The notes under the pieces: generated by a model | The model's database searches: none | Seen by the model: only the letters and a program-made list of their open reading frames with translations | Told to the model about the DNA's origin: nothing | Position numbers and translations under genes: made by a program | Assembly: GCF_005869935.1 (NCBI RefSeq) | Contig: NZ_SZQF01000001.1 | Location: 744,001 to 808,000 of the forward strand | From: Winogradskyella algicola | GTDB lineage: Bacteria; Bacteroidota; Bacteroidia; Flavobacteriales; Flavobacteriaceae | Length of the DNA stretch: 64,000 nucleotides | Reading direction: 5' to 3' | In this document: in pieces, positions 44,101 through 51,747 of the stretch | How positions within the stretch are numbered: position 1 is the first letter of the stretch | Layout of the letters: every line of letters starts with the position of its first letter

Positions 44101-45510
44101 AAGGGTGAAGCCGATGTGTTGCGTAAGGCCATGGGTAAAAAGCAAAAGGCAGTACTAGATAAAATGAAACCTAAATTCATTGAACAGGCTGCTGCTAAAG
44201 GAATGGACAAGGAAAAGCTAGAGAAAATCTGGAAGGATTGGGAAGCCTTTGCTAGTTATGCATTTAACAAATCGCACTCTACGTGTTATGCTTGGATTGC
44301 ATACCAAACAGCTTATCTAAAAGCGCATTATCCAGCAGAATATATGGCTGCGGTATTGTCCAACAACATGAATGATATTAAGTCCGTAACCTTCTTTATG
44401 GAAGAGTGTAAACGTATGCGTTTGCCAGTACTTGGGCCGAGTGTTAATGAAAGTTACTATAAGTTTTCGGTAAACCAAGATAACGCAGTGCGTTTTGGTA
44501 TGGGAGCTATAAAGGGTGTTGGTCACGGAGCCGTAAAAACCATTGTAGAGAATAGAAAAGAGGGTGGTAATTACAAATCTATTTTCGATTTAGCCAAACG
44601 TGTAGACCTAAGAGCAGCAAATAAAAAGTCATTCGAAGGTTTAGCTTATGCTGGTGGTTTTGACTGTTTTGAAGATACACATCGTGCTCAATATTTTGCC
44701 CATGATGGAGATGGTATAACCTTTTTAGAAAAGGCCATGAAATATGGCGCTAAACACCAAGAAAACGAAAATTCTGCACAAGTGAGTTTGTTTGGTGAGG
44801 CCAGTGGAGTAGAAATTGCAGAACCACAAGTACCACCATGTGAAGATTGGGGAACGATGGAAAAACTTTCAAGAGAGAAGGAAGTGGTTGGTATTTATAT
44901 TTCTGGTCATCCGTTGGATGATTTCAAAATTGAAATGAAGAATTTCTGTAATGGTACAATTTCTGTTTTTAATGATTTAGAAGCAATTGTTAACAGAGAA
45001 ATTACTTTTGGTGGTGTTGTTACAGACGTGCAACATCGTGTAAGTAAGCAAGGCAAAGGCTGGGCATTATTTACCATCGAAGATTATACAGATAGTTATG
45101 AATTTAGAATTTTTGGGGAGGATTATCTAAAGTTTAGACATTTCTTTGTGGTAAATTCATTTGTCTATGTGCGAGCTTTTGTGCGCGAAGGTTGGACTAA
45201 TAGAGAAACAGGTCAAAAAGGAGATCCTAGAATTCAGTTTAATAATTTTCAATTATTGCATGATGTTATGGAAACGTATGCAAGAAAATTATCTATCCAA
45301 TTAAATATTCATGATTTAGAAGAAGACACGATTTTAAAGCTTCAAGATTTAATAAGAATGCATGAAGGGACTAAGAGTTTGAACTTTTCGGTTTACGATA
45401 ATTCTGAAAAGTTAAAACTCACTATGCCTAGTAGAATTCAGAAAGTTAATATTTCGCAAGAGTTGTTAAATGAGTTAAAAGGTCTTGATGTAAAGTACAA
45501 GCTAAATTAG
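41125..45510 (+). CDS. dnaE: DNA polymerase III alpha subunit with N-terminal proofreading exonuclease
   Basis: The replicative polymerase, 1461 residues, fused to a DnaQ-like 3'-5' exonuclease. Residues 1-195 form the exonuclease: D6 and E8 in FDTETTG, and HNATADVEAT near 170. The PHP domain begins at about 260 with HLHNHS (263-268). The polymerase palm has GPGRGSAAGSV and catalytic aspartates in PDIDID (688-693). Finger and tandem helix-hairpin-helix segments follow, then an OB fold (ITFGGVVTDVQHRVSKQGKG) and a C-terminal tau-binding region. Exonuclease fusion to DnaE (not PolC) is a feature I know from Bacteroidota. It is followed by trxA from a separate promoter. Confidence 0.96.
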   Translation: MYLIFDTETTGLPKRWDAPITDTDNWPRCIQIAWQLHDAMGNCIDHQDYLVKPDGFNIPYDAEKIHGISTELAEEQGISLAEVLEKFNAVLEKTKFVVGQNVGFDLNIMGAEFVREGVANQLQELPVLDTCTEHTAELCKIPGGRGGKFKLPTLTELHEFLFNQPFAEAHNATADVEATTRCFLELVRRKEYTKEQLDVQPDYFEKFSEANPQPIQLIGLKHLNLKRESAKMNARLQKKQSQDTPTHTNKEAIAKLANAAFVHLHNHSQFSILQSTISIGDLVAAAAKENMPAVALTDHGNMMGAFHFVQAVSNHNKSVKAKHKEAEENGEEKKGKLIKPIIGCEFFVCEDHTDKTRKDNGYQIVLLAKNKKGYHNLAKLSSAAFTDGFYYVPRIDKKLIEQYKEDLICLTGNLYGEVPSKVLNIGENQAEEALIWWKDTFGDDLYIELMRHNQEDENRVNQVLIQFAQKHDVKLIATNNTYYVEQENANAHDILLCVKDGEKQATPIGRGRGYRYGLPNQEYYFKSTEEMKALFRDIPEAIVNIQEVVDKIEPFELARDVLLPAFDIPDEFKHQEDEVDNGKRGENAYLRHLTYEGAKKRYGEITPEIAERLDFELSVIENTGYPGYFLIVEDFIREARKMDVSVGPGRGSAAGSVVAYCLWITNIDPIKYDLLFERFLNPDRVSMPDIDIDFDDEGRGRVMQYVIDKYGANQVAQIITYGTMAAKSSIRDTARVLDLPLNEADHIAKLIPNMSKLGKIFGKSEKELASKFRAEELEKVNQLLNISDGSDLQAETVNQARVLEGSVRNTGIHACGVIITPDDITNYVPVSVAKDSDLYVTQFDNSVVESAGLLKMDFLGLKTLTLIKDTVKIVKARHGIELDPENFPLDDEETYALFQRGETVGIFQYESPGMQKHMKHLKPTVFDDLIAMNALYRPGPMEYIPSFINRKHGKEEIIYDLPQMEEYLKETYGITVYQEQVMLLSQKLADFTKGEADVLRKAMGKKQKAVLDKMKPKFIEQAAAKGMDKEKLEKIWKDWEAFASYAFNKSHSTCYAWIAYQTAYLKAHYPAEYMAAVLSNNMNDIKSVTFFMEECKRMRLPVLGPSVNESYYKFSVNQDNAVRFGMGAIKGVGHGAVKTIVENRKEGGNYKSIFDLAKRVDLRAANKKSFEGLAYAGGFDCFEDTHRAQYFAHDGDGITFLEKAMKYGAKHQENENSAQVSLFGEASGVEIAEPQVPPCEDWGTMEKLSREKEVVGIYISGHPLDDFKIEMKNFCNGTISVFNDLEAIVNREITFGGVVTDVQHRVSKQGKGWALFTIEDYTDSYEFRIFGEDYLKFRHFFVVNSFVYVRAFVREGWTNRETGQKGDPRIQFNNFQLLHDVMETYARKLSIQLNIHDLEEDTILKLQDLIRMHEGTKSLNFSVYDNSEKLKLTMPSRIQKVNISQELLNELKGLDVKYKLN

Positions 45511-45554
45511 TATAAGCCTAAACAATAAATGTATAATCAAAACAAATACAAGCA

Positions 45555-45588
45555 TTGTAAGGTTTGGCAGAATTTTTGACTAATTTTG
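45555..45588 (+). promoter_or_regulatory. trxA promoter
   Basis: TTG at 45555-45557, a 23-base spacer, then TAATTTTG at 45581-45588, 36 bases before the trxA start. Confidence 0.5.
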
Positions 45589-45624
45589 TGTAATTAAAGT
45601 AGAATTAAATTAATATTAGATATT

Positions 45625-45942
45625 ATGGCATTAGAAATAACAGATGCAACGTTTGAAGAAACAGTATTAAAAAGTGATAAACCAGTAATGGTAGATTTTT
45701 GGGCAGCTTGGTGCGGACCATGTCGTATGGTTGGGCCAATCATCGACGAAATATCTACAGAATACGAAGGTAAAGCTGTTGTAGGTAAGGTAGATGTAGA
45801 TGCTAACCAAGAGTTTGCAGCTAAGTATGGTGTAAGAAATATCCCTACGGTTTTAGTATTTCAAAATGGAGAAGTTGTAGGTCGCCAAGTAGGTGTAGCA
45901 CCAAAAAACGCTTACGCTGAAGCAATCGATGCACTTTTGTAA
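45625..45942 (+). CDS. trxA: thioredoxin
   Basis: A 105-residue cytoplasmic thioredoxin. Active site WCGPC has the redox cysteines C30 and C33 within VDFWAAWCGPCR. The cis-proline loop NIPTVLVF is intact. No signal peptide, so it is cytoplasmic. It has a promoter at 45555-45588 and a terminator at 45967-45996, hence monocistronic. Confidence 0.97.
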   Translation: MALEITDATFEETVLKSDKPVMVDFWAAWCGPCRMVGPIIDEISTEYEGKAVVGKVDVDANQEFAAKYGVRNIPTVLVFQNGEVVGRQVGVAPKNAYAEAIDALL

Positions 45943-45966
45943 ACATACTTTCAAAAAGAAATGATA

Positions 45967-45996
45967 AAAGGTTTGTCTTTACGACAAACCTTTTTT
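45967..45996 (+). terminator. trxA terminator
   Basis: Perfect stem AAAGGTTTGTC/GACAAACCTTT with a five-base loop and a T-run. Confidence 0.9.
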
Positions 45997-46026
45997 AGTT
46001 TCGGTATTATGTTAATCAAAGTATTC

Positions 46027-46085
46027 TGTCACATCGAGCGCAGTCGAGATGTCTGCAGTAGAGATTTCTCGACTGCGCTCGAAAT
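46027..46085. repeat. inverted pair of TCGAG-type palindromic repeats, intergenic
   Basis: GTCACATCGAGCGCAGTCGA continues to GATGTC (46027-46053), and TTTCTCGACTGCGCTCGAAA is at 46065-46084. Each is itself palindromic and together they can form a longer hairpin. They lie between the trxA terminator and the DUF58 gene and show the element in a non-coding setting. Confidence 0.85.
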
Positions 46086-46118
46086 GATAGATGAATAAAA
46101 GATTTGCAATAAGATATT

Positions 46119-47048
46119 TTGAATTTACAACAAGAATTAAACAAAGCAGGTGGTTTTAAAAACCTTGAACTTTTAGCAAAACAAGTTGTTGAAGGCTTTA
46201 TTGCTGGGATGCATAAAAGTCCGTTTCATGGGTTTTCGGCAGAGTTTGCTGAACATAAGATTTACAATCAAGGTGAAAGCACCAAGCATATTGATTGGAA
46301 GCTATATGCCAAAACTGATAGATTGTATACTAAGCGCTATGATGAAGAAACCAATTTAAGATGTCATCTCATCTTAGATAATAGTACTTCTATGCACTAT
46401 CCAGAATCTGCTGGTACAACAATAGATAACCTTAATAAATCTGCTTTTTCTGCTTTAGCTTGCGCATCTTTAATGCATATTTTAAAAAAACAGCGTGATG
46501 CCGTTGGCTTAAGTATTTACAGTGATGCTTATGATTTTTATGCACCGGAGAAAGGAAGTGAACGCCATCACCAAATGTTATTAAGTAAACTGAGTGAGGC
46601 TGTAGTGTCAAAACCAGAATCAAAGAGTACAGAGACATATATGTATTTGCATCAAATTGCAGAAAAGATTCATAGACGCTCTTTAATTTTTGTGTGTACG
46701 GATATGTTTCAAACCTCAGAAGATGATGAAAAATTATTTGAAGCATTAAGGCATTTAAAGTATAATAAACATGAAGTTGTGCTCTTTCATGTATTTGATA
46801 GGGACAAGGAGCTGACCTTTGATTTCGACAATCGACCAAAACGATTTATCGATATCGAGACAGGTGAGTTTATTAACTTATACCCAGATAATATTAAGGA
46901 GAATTATGAAAAGGCTGTAAGTGAGTACTTCAAAACCTTAAGGTTAAAATGTGGGCAGTATAGAATAAAGTATGTTGAGGCTGATATAAGACAAGGTTTT
47001 AATCAAATACTTACTACATATATGATTGAGCGTCAAAAATTTATTTAG
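46119..47048 (+). CDS. DUF58 domain protein (vWA-like)
   Basis: A 309-residue cytoplasmic protein of the DUF58 group. It has GESTKHIDWKLYAKTDRLYTKRYDEETN, the family signature, followed by a von Willebrand A-like fold (HLILDNSTSMHYP with a MIDAS-like DxSxS). DUF58 genes normally accompany MoxR ATPases and batA/batB aerotolerance genes, but none is adjacent here. Start is TTG at 46119, the first candidate giving the NLQQELNKAGGFKNLELLAK N-terminus. Role unknown beyond the MoxR association. Confidence 0.85.
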   Translation: MNLQQELNKAGGFKNLELLAKQVVEGFIAGMHKSPFHGFSAEFAEHKIYNQGESTKHIDWKLYAKTDRLYTKRYDEETNLRCHLILDNSTSMHYPESAGTTIDNLNKSAFSALACASLMHILKKQRDAVGLSIYSDAYDFYAPEKGSERHHQMLLSKLSEAVVSKPESKSTETYMYLHQIAEKIHRRSLIFVCTDMFQTSEDDEKLFEALRHLKYNKHEVVLFHVFDRDKELTFDFDNRPKRFIDIETGEFINLYPDNIKENYEKAVSEYFKTLRLKCGQYRIKYVEADIRQGFNQILTTYMIERQKFI

Positions 47049-47074
47049 AGTGGTAAATATTTTTTTATTTTTTG

Positions 47075-47105
47075 TTTGCGGAATTAAAAAGACAGTGTAT
47101 ATTTG
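47075..47105 (+). promoter_or_regulatory. tRNA-Asp promoter
   Basis: TTTG (47075-47078), a 19-base spacer, then TATATTTG (47098-47105): a full match to the Bacteroidota housekeeping promoter, ending 18 bases before the tRNA. Confidence 0.8.
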
Positions 47106-47123
47106 CCCTCGCAATTATGCAAC

Positions 47124-47197
47124 GGTCTGGTAGTTCAGTTGGTTAGAATATCTGCCTGTCACGCAGGGGGTCGCGGGTTCGAGTCCCGTCCAGACCG
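47124..47197 (+). tRNA. tRNA-Asp(GTC)
   Basis: Acceptor arms GGTCTGG (47124-47130) and CCAGACC (47190-47196) pair fully, with discriminator G. The D arm GTTC...GAAT, the anticodon loop CTGTCAC with GTC, and a T arm around TTCGAGT are all present. The 3' CCA is not encoded. It is a single tRNA gene with its own promoter and terminator; no integrated element is seen next to it. Confidence 0.97.
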
Positions 47198-47201
47198 CAA
47201 A

Positions 47202-47228
47202 AAGCTTCTGGCAATAGGAAGCTTTTTT
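47202..47228 (+). terminator. tRNA-Asp terminator
   Basis: Stem AAGCTTC/GAAGCTT with a nine-base loop, followed by a T-run, 5 bases after the tRNA. Confidence 0.85.
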
Positions 47229-47280
47229 AGTATAAAAGACGTTGTGTTGTGCTCAGAGTAATATCTGAGACGTAGTAAAA

Positions 47281-47298
47281 ATCCAATAAAAATTGGAT
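47281..47298. other. small hairpin in the tRNA-to-micro-protein gap
   Basis: ATCCAAT-AAAA-ATTGGAT is a perfect 7-base stem. The stretch 47229-47683 has no gene other than the leader described next; this hairpin and a CT-rich tract at about 47310-47330 are the only other structures I see. Confidence 0.35.
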
Positions 47299-47456
47299 AT
47301 TTACCAATGAAAGGCTTTCCTTTTTTCTTATAGAAAATCGGGATGCTTTTTTGTTTTTAAGCACTTCTAGCTATAGAGAAATATCTACTTTTCAACAGGA
47401 TTTCAACACTAGAAATGCATTTAAACGATATTTTATATCGTTTTGTCGGTGATTTA

Positions 47457-47487
47457 TTTGTATGTATGGCAAATACTTATATATTTG
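47457..47487 (+). promoter_or_regulatory. promoter of the secreted micro-protein
   Basis: TTTG (47457-47460), a 19-base spacer, then TATATTTG (47480-47487). It would produce a leader of nearly 190 bases containing hairpins AAGGT-GATA-ACCTT (47581-47594) and AGCGAT-T-ATCGCT (47630-47642), so post-transcriptional control is possible. Confidence 0.65.
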
Positions 47488-47683
47488 TAAACTCTTGAAA
47501 GCCCTCAAATTCAACTTCCAAGAATTTTAATTCATTAAACACATAACTAAAACGTCCCTCGTTTTATTTTAGTACAATTTAAGGTGATAACCTTATAATA
47601 GTTAATTATCCATTCCCTTCCCTCGTCGTAGCGATTATCGCTGCAAAATATAATGTTAACTATTTAACCCTAAATTGATACTT

Positions 47684-47857
47684 ATGAAAACCCTAAAAAT
47701 TACTTTAGTTTTAGTAGCTGTTGCTTTGTTAACTGTGTCTGGTGTGCAATCTGATAAGGTTGTTTCTAATGAAGGTGAGCCAACGTATAAAGATTACAGC
47801 AATAAAAATCTAGTAGTGTTAGACAAAAAGAAATTAAAGAAAAAGTCAAATATCTAA
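47684..47857 (+). CDS. small secreted protein of unknown function
   Basis: A 57-residue ORF from the ATG at 47684. The N-terminus MKTLKITLVLVAVALLTVSG is a convincing signal peptide. The mature part is about 35 residues, lysine-rich at the end (DKKKLKKKS). It has a strong promoter and long structured leader, and precedes a two-component pair by 126 bases. I infer a real small exported protein, possibly connected with the neighbouring TPR kinase, but there is no direct evidence of a signalling role. Confidence 0.6.
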   Translation: MKTLKITLVLVAVALLTVSGVQSDKVVSNEGEPTYKDYSNKNLVVLDKKKLKKKSNI

Positions 47858-47983
47858 ATCGTTTCTAAGTCCTTAAAGACTTAAGAAGATGTTTACTGCA
47901 AAGCTAGTCTTATATTTGATGTAAGTCTAGCTTTGTTATTTAATAATTTAATATAATTTTATATTCATTAAACTAAAGTTATA

Positions 47984-50023
47984 TTGAGTTATAAAAATCA
48001 TTTTATATTTCCTTTCATTCTCTTCACATGTTTTTGTCTGAATGCACAAGAGCATAAATTCAATCAAGAAATAATTGATTCTCTAACGCAATTATCTCTT
48101 GATGATGAGCTACCGAAATTAGAGCGCCTCAAGTATTCTAAAAAGCTTTCTAAAATAGCGAAAGAGACAGAAAATGATTCGTTAATTCTTCGTGCAAATA
48201 GAATTCTATCAATGGTTTATTATCAGCTAGATATGGATTCTGACTACATCTCTATTAATAAAAGTAATTTAGAGTTAGCTAAAAAGCTAAATGATTCTTT
48301 TGCCGTAGTTGTTGCAACAACAAATTTAGGATCAATATATAGATATCAGCTAAAAAATGACAGTTCATATTTTTACTACAAAAAATCTTTAAAATACTTT
48401 TCTCCAACTGAGAATACTTACTTAGAGTCTAATTCTTACTTATATATAGCTGATATTTTTGAAGAAGAAAATGATTTTACAAATTCTGAAGTAAATGCAA
48501 TAAAGGCAATAAAAATATTAGAAAGCCTAAAGGAAACCGAGATCGTTTTGGACGACTTGTGGATAGCAAATAATCTTTTGGCTATAATTAATAAAGAATT
48601 AAAAAATTATGAAAAATCTCTTGAATATTATGATATAGCTATTGAGATTGCTAATAGGAAAGAGAGTGGATACCTGAATGAGGTATACTCACTACATAAC
48701 AAAGCTATTGTGTACAGGTTGTTAGGTGATTATGATGAAGCTATTATGATTTTTGAAAATCTAATTTCAGATAAAGAAAAATATAATCTAGAAGACCCAA
48801 AATTTTATCCTTCTTTATTAGATAATTTGGCTTACACAAAGTTTATATCTGGCGATTATGATTATGCAAAAGTAGAAGGTATTTTTAAAGAAGGCTATAC
48901 TTTAAGTGAAAGTATTGATGATAGCTATACCAAAATGAGCTTAGCATCAAATATAGCTAAATTCTATTTGGCACAAGGCGATAAGACAGCAGCATTAAAT
49001 TATGCACAAGAAGCTTATGATTTAGGGAAAGAACTTTCTACTACAGAAATAATATTAGAGTCTTTAGTAACTCTTTCTAAAATTAAAGAGGGTGATGAAG
49101 GTATTAAGTACTTAAATGAACATATTAGGCTTTCAGACAGTTTACTTTATCTAGAAAGAGCAAATAAAAATAAATTCGCTAGAATAGAATACGAAACTGA
49201 CCAATTAGAAGCTGAAAACGAACAAATCTCCAAAGAAAACTTTTATCTTCTCATTCTATCAGCAGGATTATTGCTTACTGCGGTTTTAGTGTATTTAGTT
49301 ATCTCCCAACGCGCTAAAAATAGAAAACTAAAACTTATACAAGTACAACAAAAAGCCAACGAGGATATTTATAACTTAATGTTAAGCCAACAGGATAAAG
49401 TAGATGAAGCCAGAACATTAGAAAAGAAAAGAATTTCTGAAGAATTACACGATGGTGTTTTGGGACGATTGTTTGGCACGCGTCTTAGTTTAGATAGCAT
49501 AAACTTTAAGGATGGTAAAGAAGCAATGATGACTAGGGCCAATTACATTGGTCAACTAAAAACCATTGAAGAAGACATCCGCAAGATTTCTCATGAGTTA
49601 AATACCGATTTTGTTTCAGGTTCTGGTTTTATGGATATTGTTTCAGAACTAATTGAAAACCAGACAAAGGCTTATGGCCTAACCTATGACTTTAACTATA
49701 CCGACGATATCAGCTGGGATTCTGTGTCAAATAAAACAAAGATTAATATCTACAGAATCATTCAGGAATCTATGCAAAATATTTACAAGCACGCCAATGC
49801 TAAAGCTATAAAAATTAGTATTTCTTTAGAAAATGATGTAATTTGCCTAGACATCATTGATGATGGAGAGGGCTTCGATACATCGAAAAGCAAAAAAGGT
49901 ATTGGTTTAAAGAACATGACATCTCGTGTTGAAGATATTAATGGAAAAATCACCTTCACTTCTCAATCAGGAAATGGTACAACTGTTAATGTTAAGATTC
50001 CCTACAATAACCAATCGACATGA
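47984..50023 (+). CDS. TPR-containing sensor histidine kinase (HisKA_3 type)
   Basis: A 679-residue membrane kinase. A signal peptide (FPFILFTCFCLNAQ) leads into a periplasmic region of tetratricopeptide repeats (about 30-400; for example NYEKSLEYYDIAIEIA and GDYDEAIMIFENLI). One transmembrane helix (about 420-440) is followed by a coiled-coil linker and the HisKA_3 motif ISEELHDGVLGRL with phospho-acceptor H489, then an HATPase domain (IIDDGEGFD, KGIGLKNM). The start is TTG at 47984, needed for the signal peptide. The NarL-type regulator downstream is its likely partner. Confidence 0.9.
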   Translation: MSYKNHFIFPFILFTCFCLNAQEHKFNQEIIDSLTQLSLDDELPKLERLKYSKKLSKIAKETENDSLILRANRILSMVYYQLDMDSDYISINKSNLELAKKLNDSFAVVVATTNLGSIYRYQLKNDSSYFYYKKSLKYFSPTENTYLESNSYLYIADIFEEENDFTNSEVNAIKAIKILESLKETEIVLDDLWIANNLLAIINKELKNYEKSLEYYDIAIEIANRKESGYLNEVYSLHNKAIVYRLLGDYDEAIMIFENLISDKEKYNLEDPKFYPSLLDNLAYTKFISGDYDYAKVEGIFKEGYTLSESIDDSYTKMSLASNIAKFYLAQGDKTAALNYAQEAYDLGKELSTTEIILESLVTLSKIKEGDEGIKYLNEHIRLSDSLLYLERANKNKFARIEYETDQLEAENEQISKENFYLLILSAGLLLTAVLVYLVISQRAKNRKLKLIQVQQKANEDIYNLMLSQQDKVDEARTLEKKRISEELHDGVLGRLFGTRLSLDSINFKDGKEAMMTRANYIGQLKTIEEDIRKISHELNTDFVSGSGFMDIVSELIENQTKAYGLTYDFNYTDDISWDSVSNKTKINIYRIIQESMQNIYKHANAKAIKISISLENDVICLDIIDDGEGFDTSKSKKGIGLKNMTSRVEDINGKITFTSQSGNGTTVNVKIPYNNQST

Positions 50024-50115
50024 ACATGAATCAGTATAAGTATAAAAGTTTTAAAATTAAATAAACCTTTTGCTGATGAATTGCCTGTGTCTTATTAAAA
50101 ACGAGAGACAAGAAG

Positions 50116-50784
50116 ATGAAACATATTAACATCTTAATGGTAGATGATCACCCTATAATTATTGAGGGTTACCAAAACGTGTTAATGGCCACAAAGGACG
50201 ACGACCAAACCTTACTTATCGATACAGCTAATAATTGCGATACTGCACAATTAATGATTAATAGAGCAGCTAAAGGCACACCTTACGATGTGTTTTTTTT
50301 TGATATTAGCCTGCCTCCATCAGAAGATGGAAGATATGCTTCAGGCGAAGATTTGGCACTTCTAGCAAAAAAAGTACTTCCAGAGGCCAAAATTATAATT
50401 CTTACAATGTTCAATGAATCCTTTAGAATTCATAACATTATAAAAGAGATAAATCCAGATGGTTTTCTCATAAAGAGCGATTTAACCTCCATGGAATTAG
50501 CCGATGCTTTTCAGCAAATTCTCAAATACCCTCCGTATTACAGTAGTACTGTAAGTAACTACGTAAAAAAGACAATTACCAGTGAAATTTATGTCGATGA
50601 CATTAACAGAAAAATTCTACACCTCCTGTCACAAGGAATAAAAACCAAAAGCTTAAGTGAGTATATTCCTCTGTCAACCAGTGCTATAGAAAAGCGTAAA
50701 AAACAGCTGAAATTATTGTTTTCTGTTGCAGATGGAAAGGACGAAACATTGCTTCAAGAAGCAAGAGAAAAAGGGTATTTGTAA
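50116..50784 (+). CDS. NarL-like response regulator
   Basis: A 222-residue regulator. The receiver has MVDDHPIIIEG and phospho-acceptor D63 in FFFDISLPPS, with lysine in LIKSDLT. The C-terminal part (about 165-222; RKILHLLSQGIKTKSLSEYIPLSTSAIEKRKKQLKLLF) is a LuxR-type helix-turn-helix that is rather degenerate. It is 92 bases downstream of the TPR kinase gene and is its probable partner. Targets are unknown. Confidence 0.88.
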   Translation: MKHINILMVDDHPIIIEGYQNVLMATKDDDQTLLIDTANNCDTAQLMINRAAKGTPYDVFFFDISLPPSEDGRYASGEDLALLAKKVLPEAKIIILTMFNESFRIHNIIKEINPDGFLIKSDLTSMELADAFQQILKYPPYYSSTVSNYVKKTITSEIYVDDINRKILHLLSQGIKTKSLSEYIPLSTSAIEKRKKQLKLLFSVADGKDETLLQEAREKGYL

Positions 50785-50988
50785 AAATATTAAAGAAAAT
50801 AGGTGTATTCACGAGGTTAAAAAAACGTTTGAATCTATTGGTATAGTTAGAAATTACGGTTTTTCCGCAACAAGTCTATGGTTTTACCACAACAAAAAAC
50901 TAAAATGATATTATACATTTACCACAGGTCAACAAGAATTAATTAATCCCTCATTTAAGTAATTGTTGAGTTAATAGCAAGAAAAATT

Positions 50989-51024
50989 AAACCTAGTTGT
51001 ACTTTTTACGACTAGGTTTTTTTC
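50989..51024. terminator. hairpin terminator between the regulator and DUF456 genes
   Basis: Stem AAACCTAGT/ACTAGGTTT with a T-run on the plus side, about 200 bases after the regulator stop and just before the convergent DUF456 stop. It may serve both. The stretch 50785-50988 holds no convincing gene. Confidence 0.7.
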
Positions 51025-51035
51025 TTGCTTTTTTG

Positions 51036-51533
51036 TTAAAACCAACTCGCATTATGCTCCGTTAGTTTGGCTATAAAAAGGCCTAAATAAACTACTGTGA
51101 CAATAAATTTTAAGAATGTAGAAGCTATAAATCCTAAGAATGAGCCAAAAGCTGCCTTCAACGCCTTGTTAATATCATTTCTGTGAACCATTTCTCCAAC
51201 TAAGGCACCAATAAAAGGACCTATAATAATTCCAAATGGAATAGGAGTTATAAGTCCAATAACCAAACCTAGTGTAGTGCCAATCATACCTTCTTTGCTA
51301 CCACCAAAACGTTTTGTTCCAATTGCAGGTATAATATAATCTAACACATAAATAAATATGGCGAATAATAGCGTAACGATTAAAAATGTATTACTGAGTT
51401 GTACGCCTTCAGTAAAATGTAAAACTAAGAGTCCAAACCAACTCGTAAGTGGACCAGGTAATACAGGCAAAAAACTTCCTAAAACACCTAAAATCATTAG
51501 GATTACTCCAACTGAAACTAAAAAAATTTCCAT
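51036..51533 (-). CDS. DUF456 family membrane protein
   Basis: A 165-residue integral membrane protein with about four helices and glycine-rich turns (GSFLPVLPGPLTSWFGLLVL, then GMIGTTLGLVIGLITPIPFGIIIGPFIGALVGE). These duplicated glycine-zipper-like segments are typical of DUF456. Function unknown. It is divergent from the BlaI operon across a 214-base region dominated by the blaI operator array. Confidence 0.88.
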   Translation of the reverse strand: MEIFLVSVGVILMILGVLGSFLPVLPGPLTSWFGLLVLHFTEGVQLSNTFLIVTLLFAIFIYVLDYIIPAIGTKRFGGSKEGMIGTTLGLVIGLITPIPFGIIIGPFIGALVGEMVHRNDINKALKAAFGSFLGFIASTFLKFIVTVVYLGLFIAKLTEHNASWF

Positions 51534-51575
51534 ATAAAATCGTTACGTTCAGTTATATGACGTACAAATTATGCA

Positions 51576-51656
51576 TTAGTTACATTTTTAACTAAAAGAT
51601 TAGTTTAAACTAAATATTTAGTTATATTTGTTTTGATATTCAAATAAAAACTTAGT
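51576..51656. promoter_or_regulatory. array of TTAGT/ACTAA half-sites: candidate BlaI operator
   Basis: Half-sites occur at 51576 (TTAGT), 51591 (ACTAA), 51600 (TTAGT), 51609 (ACTAA), 51618 (TTAGT) and 51652 (TTAGT); four of them are spaced 9 bases apart. Pairs form the perfect palindromes TTAGTTTAAACTAA (51600-51613) and AACTAAATATTTAGTT (51608-51623), which share the ACTAA arm. The second abuts the -7 box at 51623-51630. Position and symmetry suit autorepression by the BlaI-type regulator downstream. Confidence 0.7.
51623..51630 (+). promoter_or_regulatory. -7 box of the blaI-M56 operon
   Basis: TATATTTG, directly following the palindrome; repressor binding would block it. The leader of about 115 bases contains a 14-codon mini-ORF at 51660-51704, of uncertain meaning. 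Confidence 0.6.
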
Positions 51657-51747
51657 TCAATGAAACACCTATTATCAAACTTTAAGCACACAGCAGAATG
51701 TTAATTGGGTGTTCCATGTGACCTTTGAAAAAAATAAATATTAACAC

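Noticed and set aside
46432-46839. 135-codon frame antisense to DUF58
   Set aside because: Shadow of a conserved gene, no start context.
47124-47197. tRNA-Asp as a possible integration site
   Set aside because: No duplicated tRNA 3' end, integrase or foreign block is visible beside it.
50726-50908. 60-codon frame overlapping the response regulator end
   Set aside because: Begins inside the regulator's helix-turn-helix in another frame and shows no conserved feature.
51660-51704. 14-codon mini-ORF in the blaI leader
   Set aside because: Could be a leader peptide but there is no attenuator-like structure; kept only as a note under the promoter entry.
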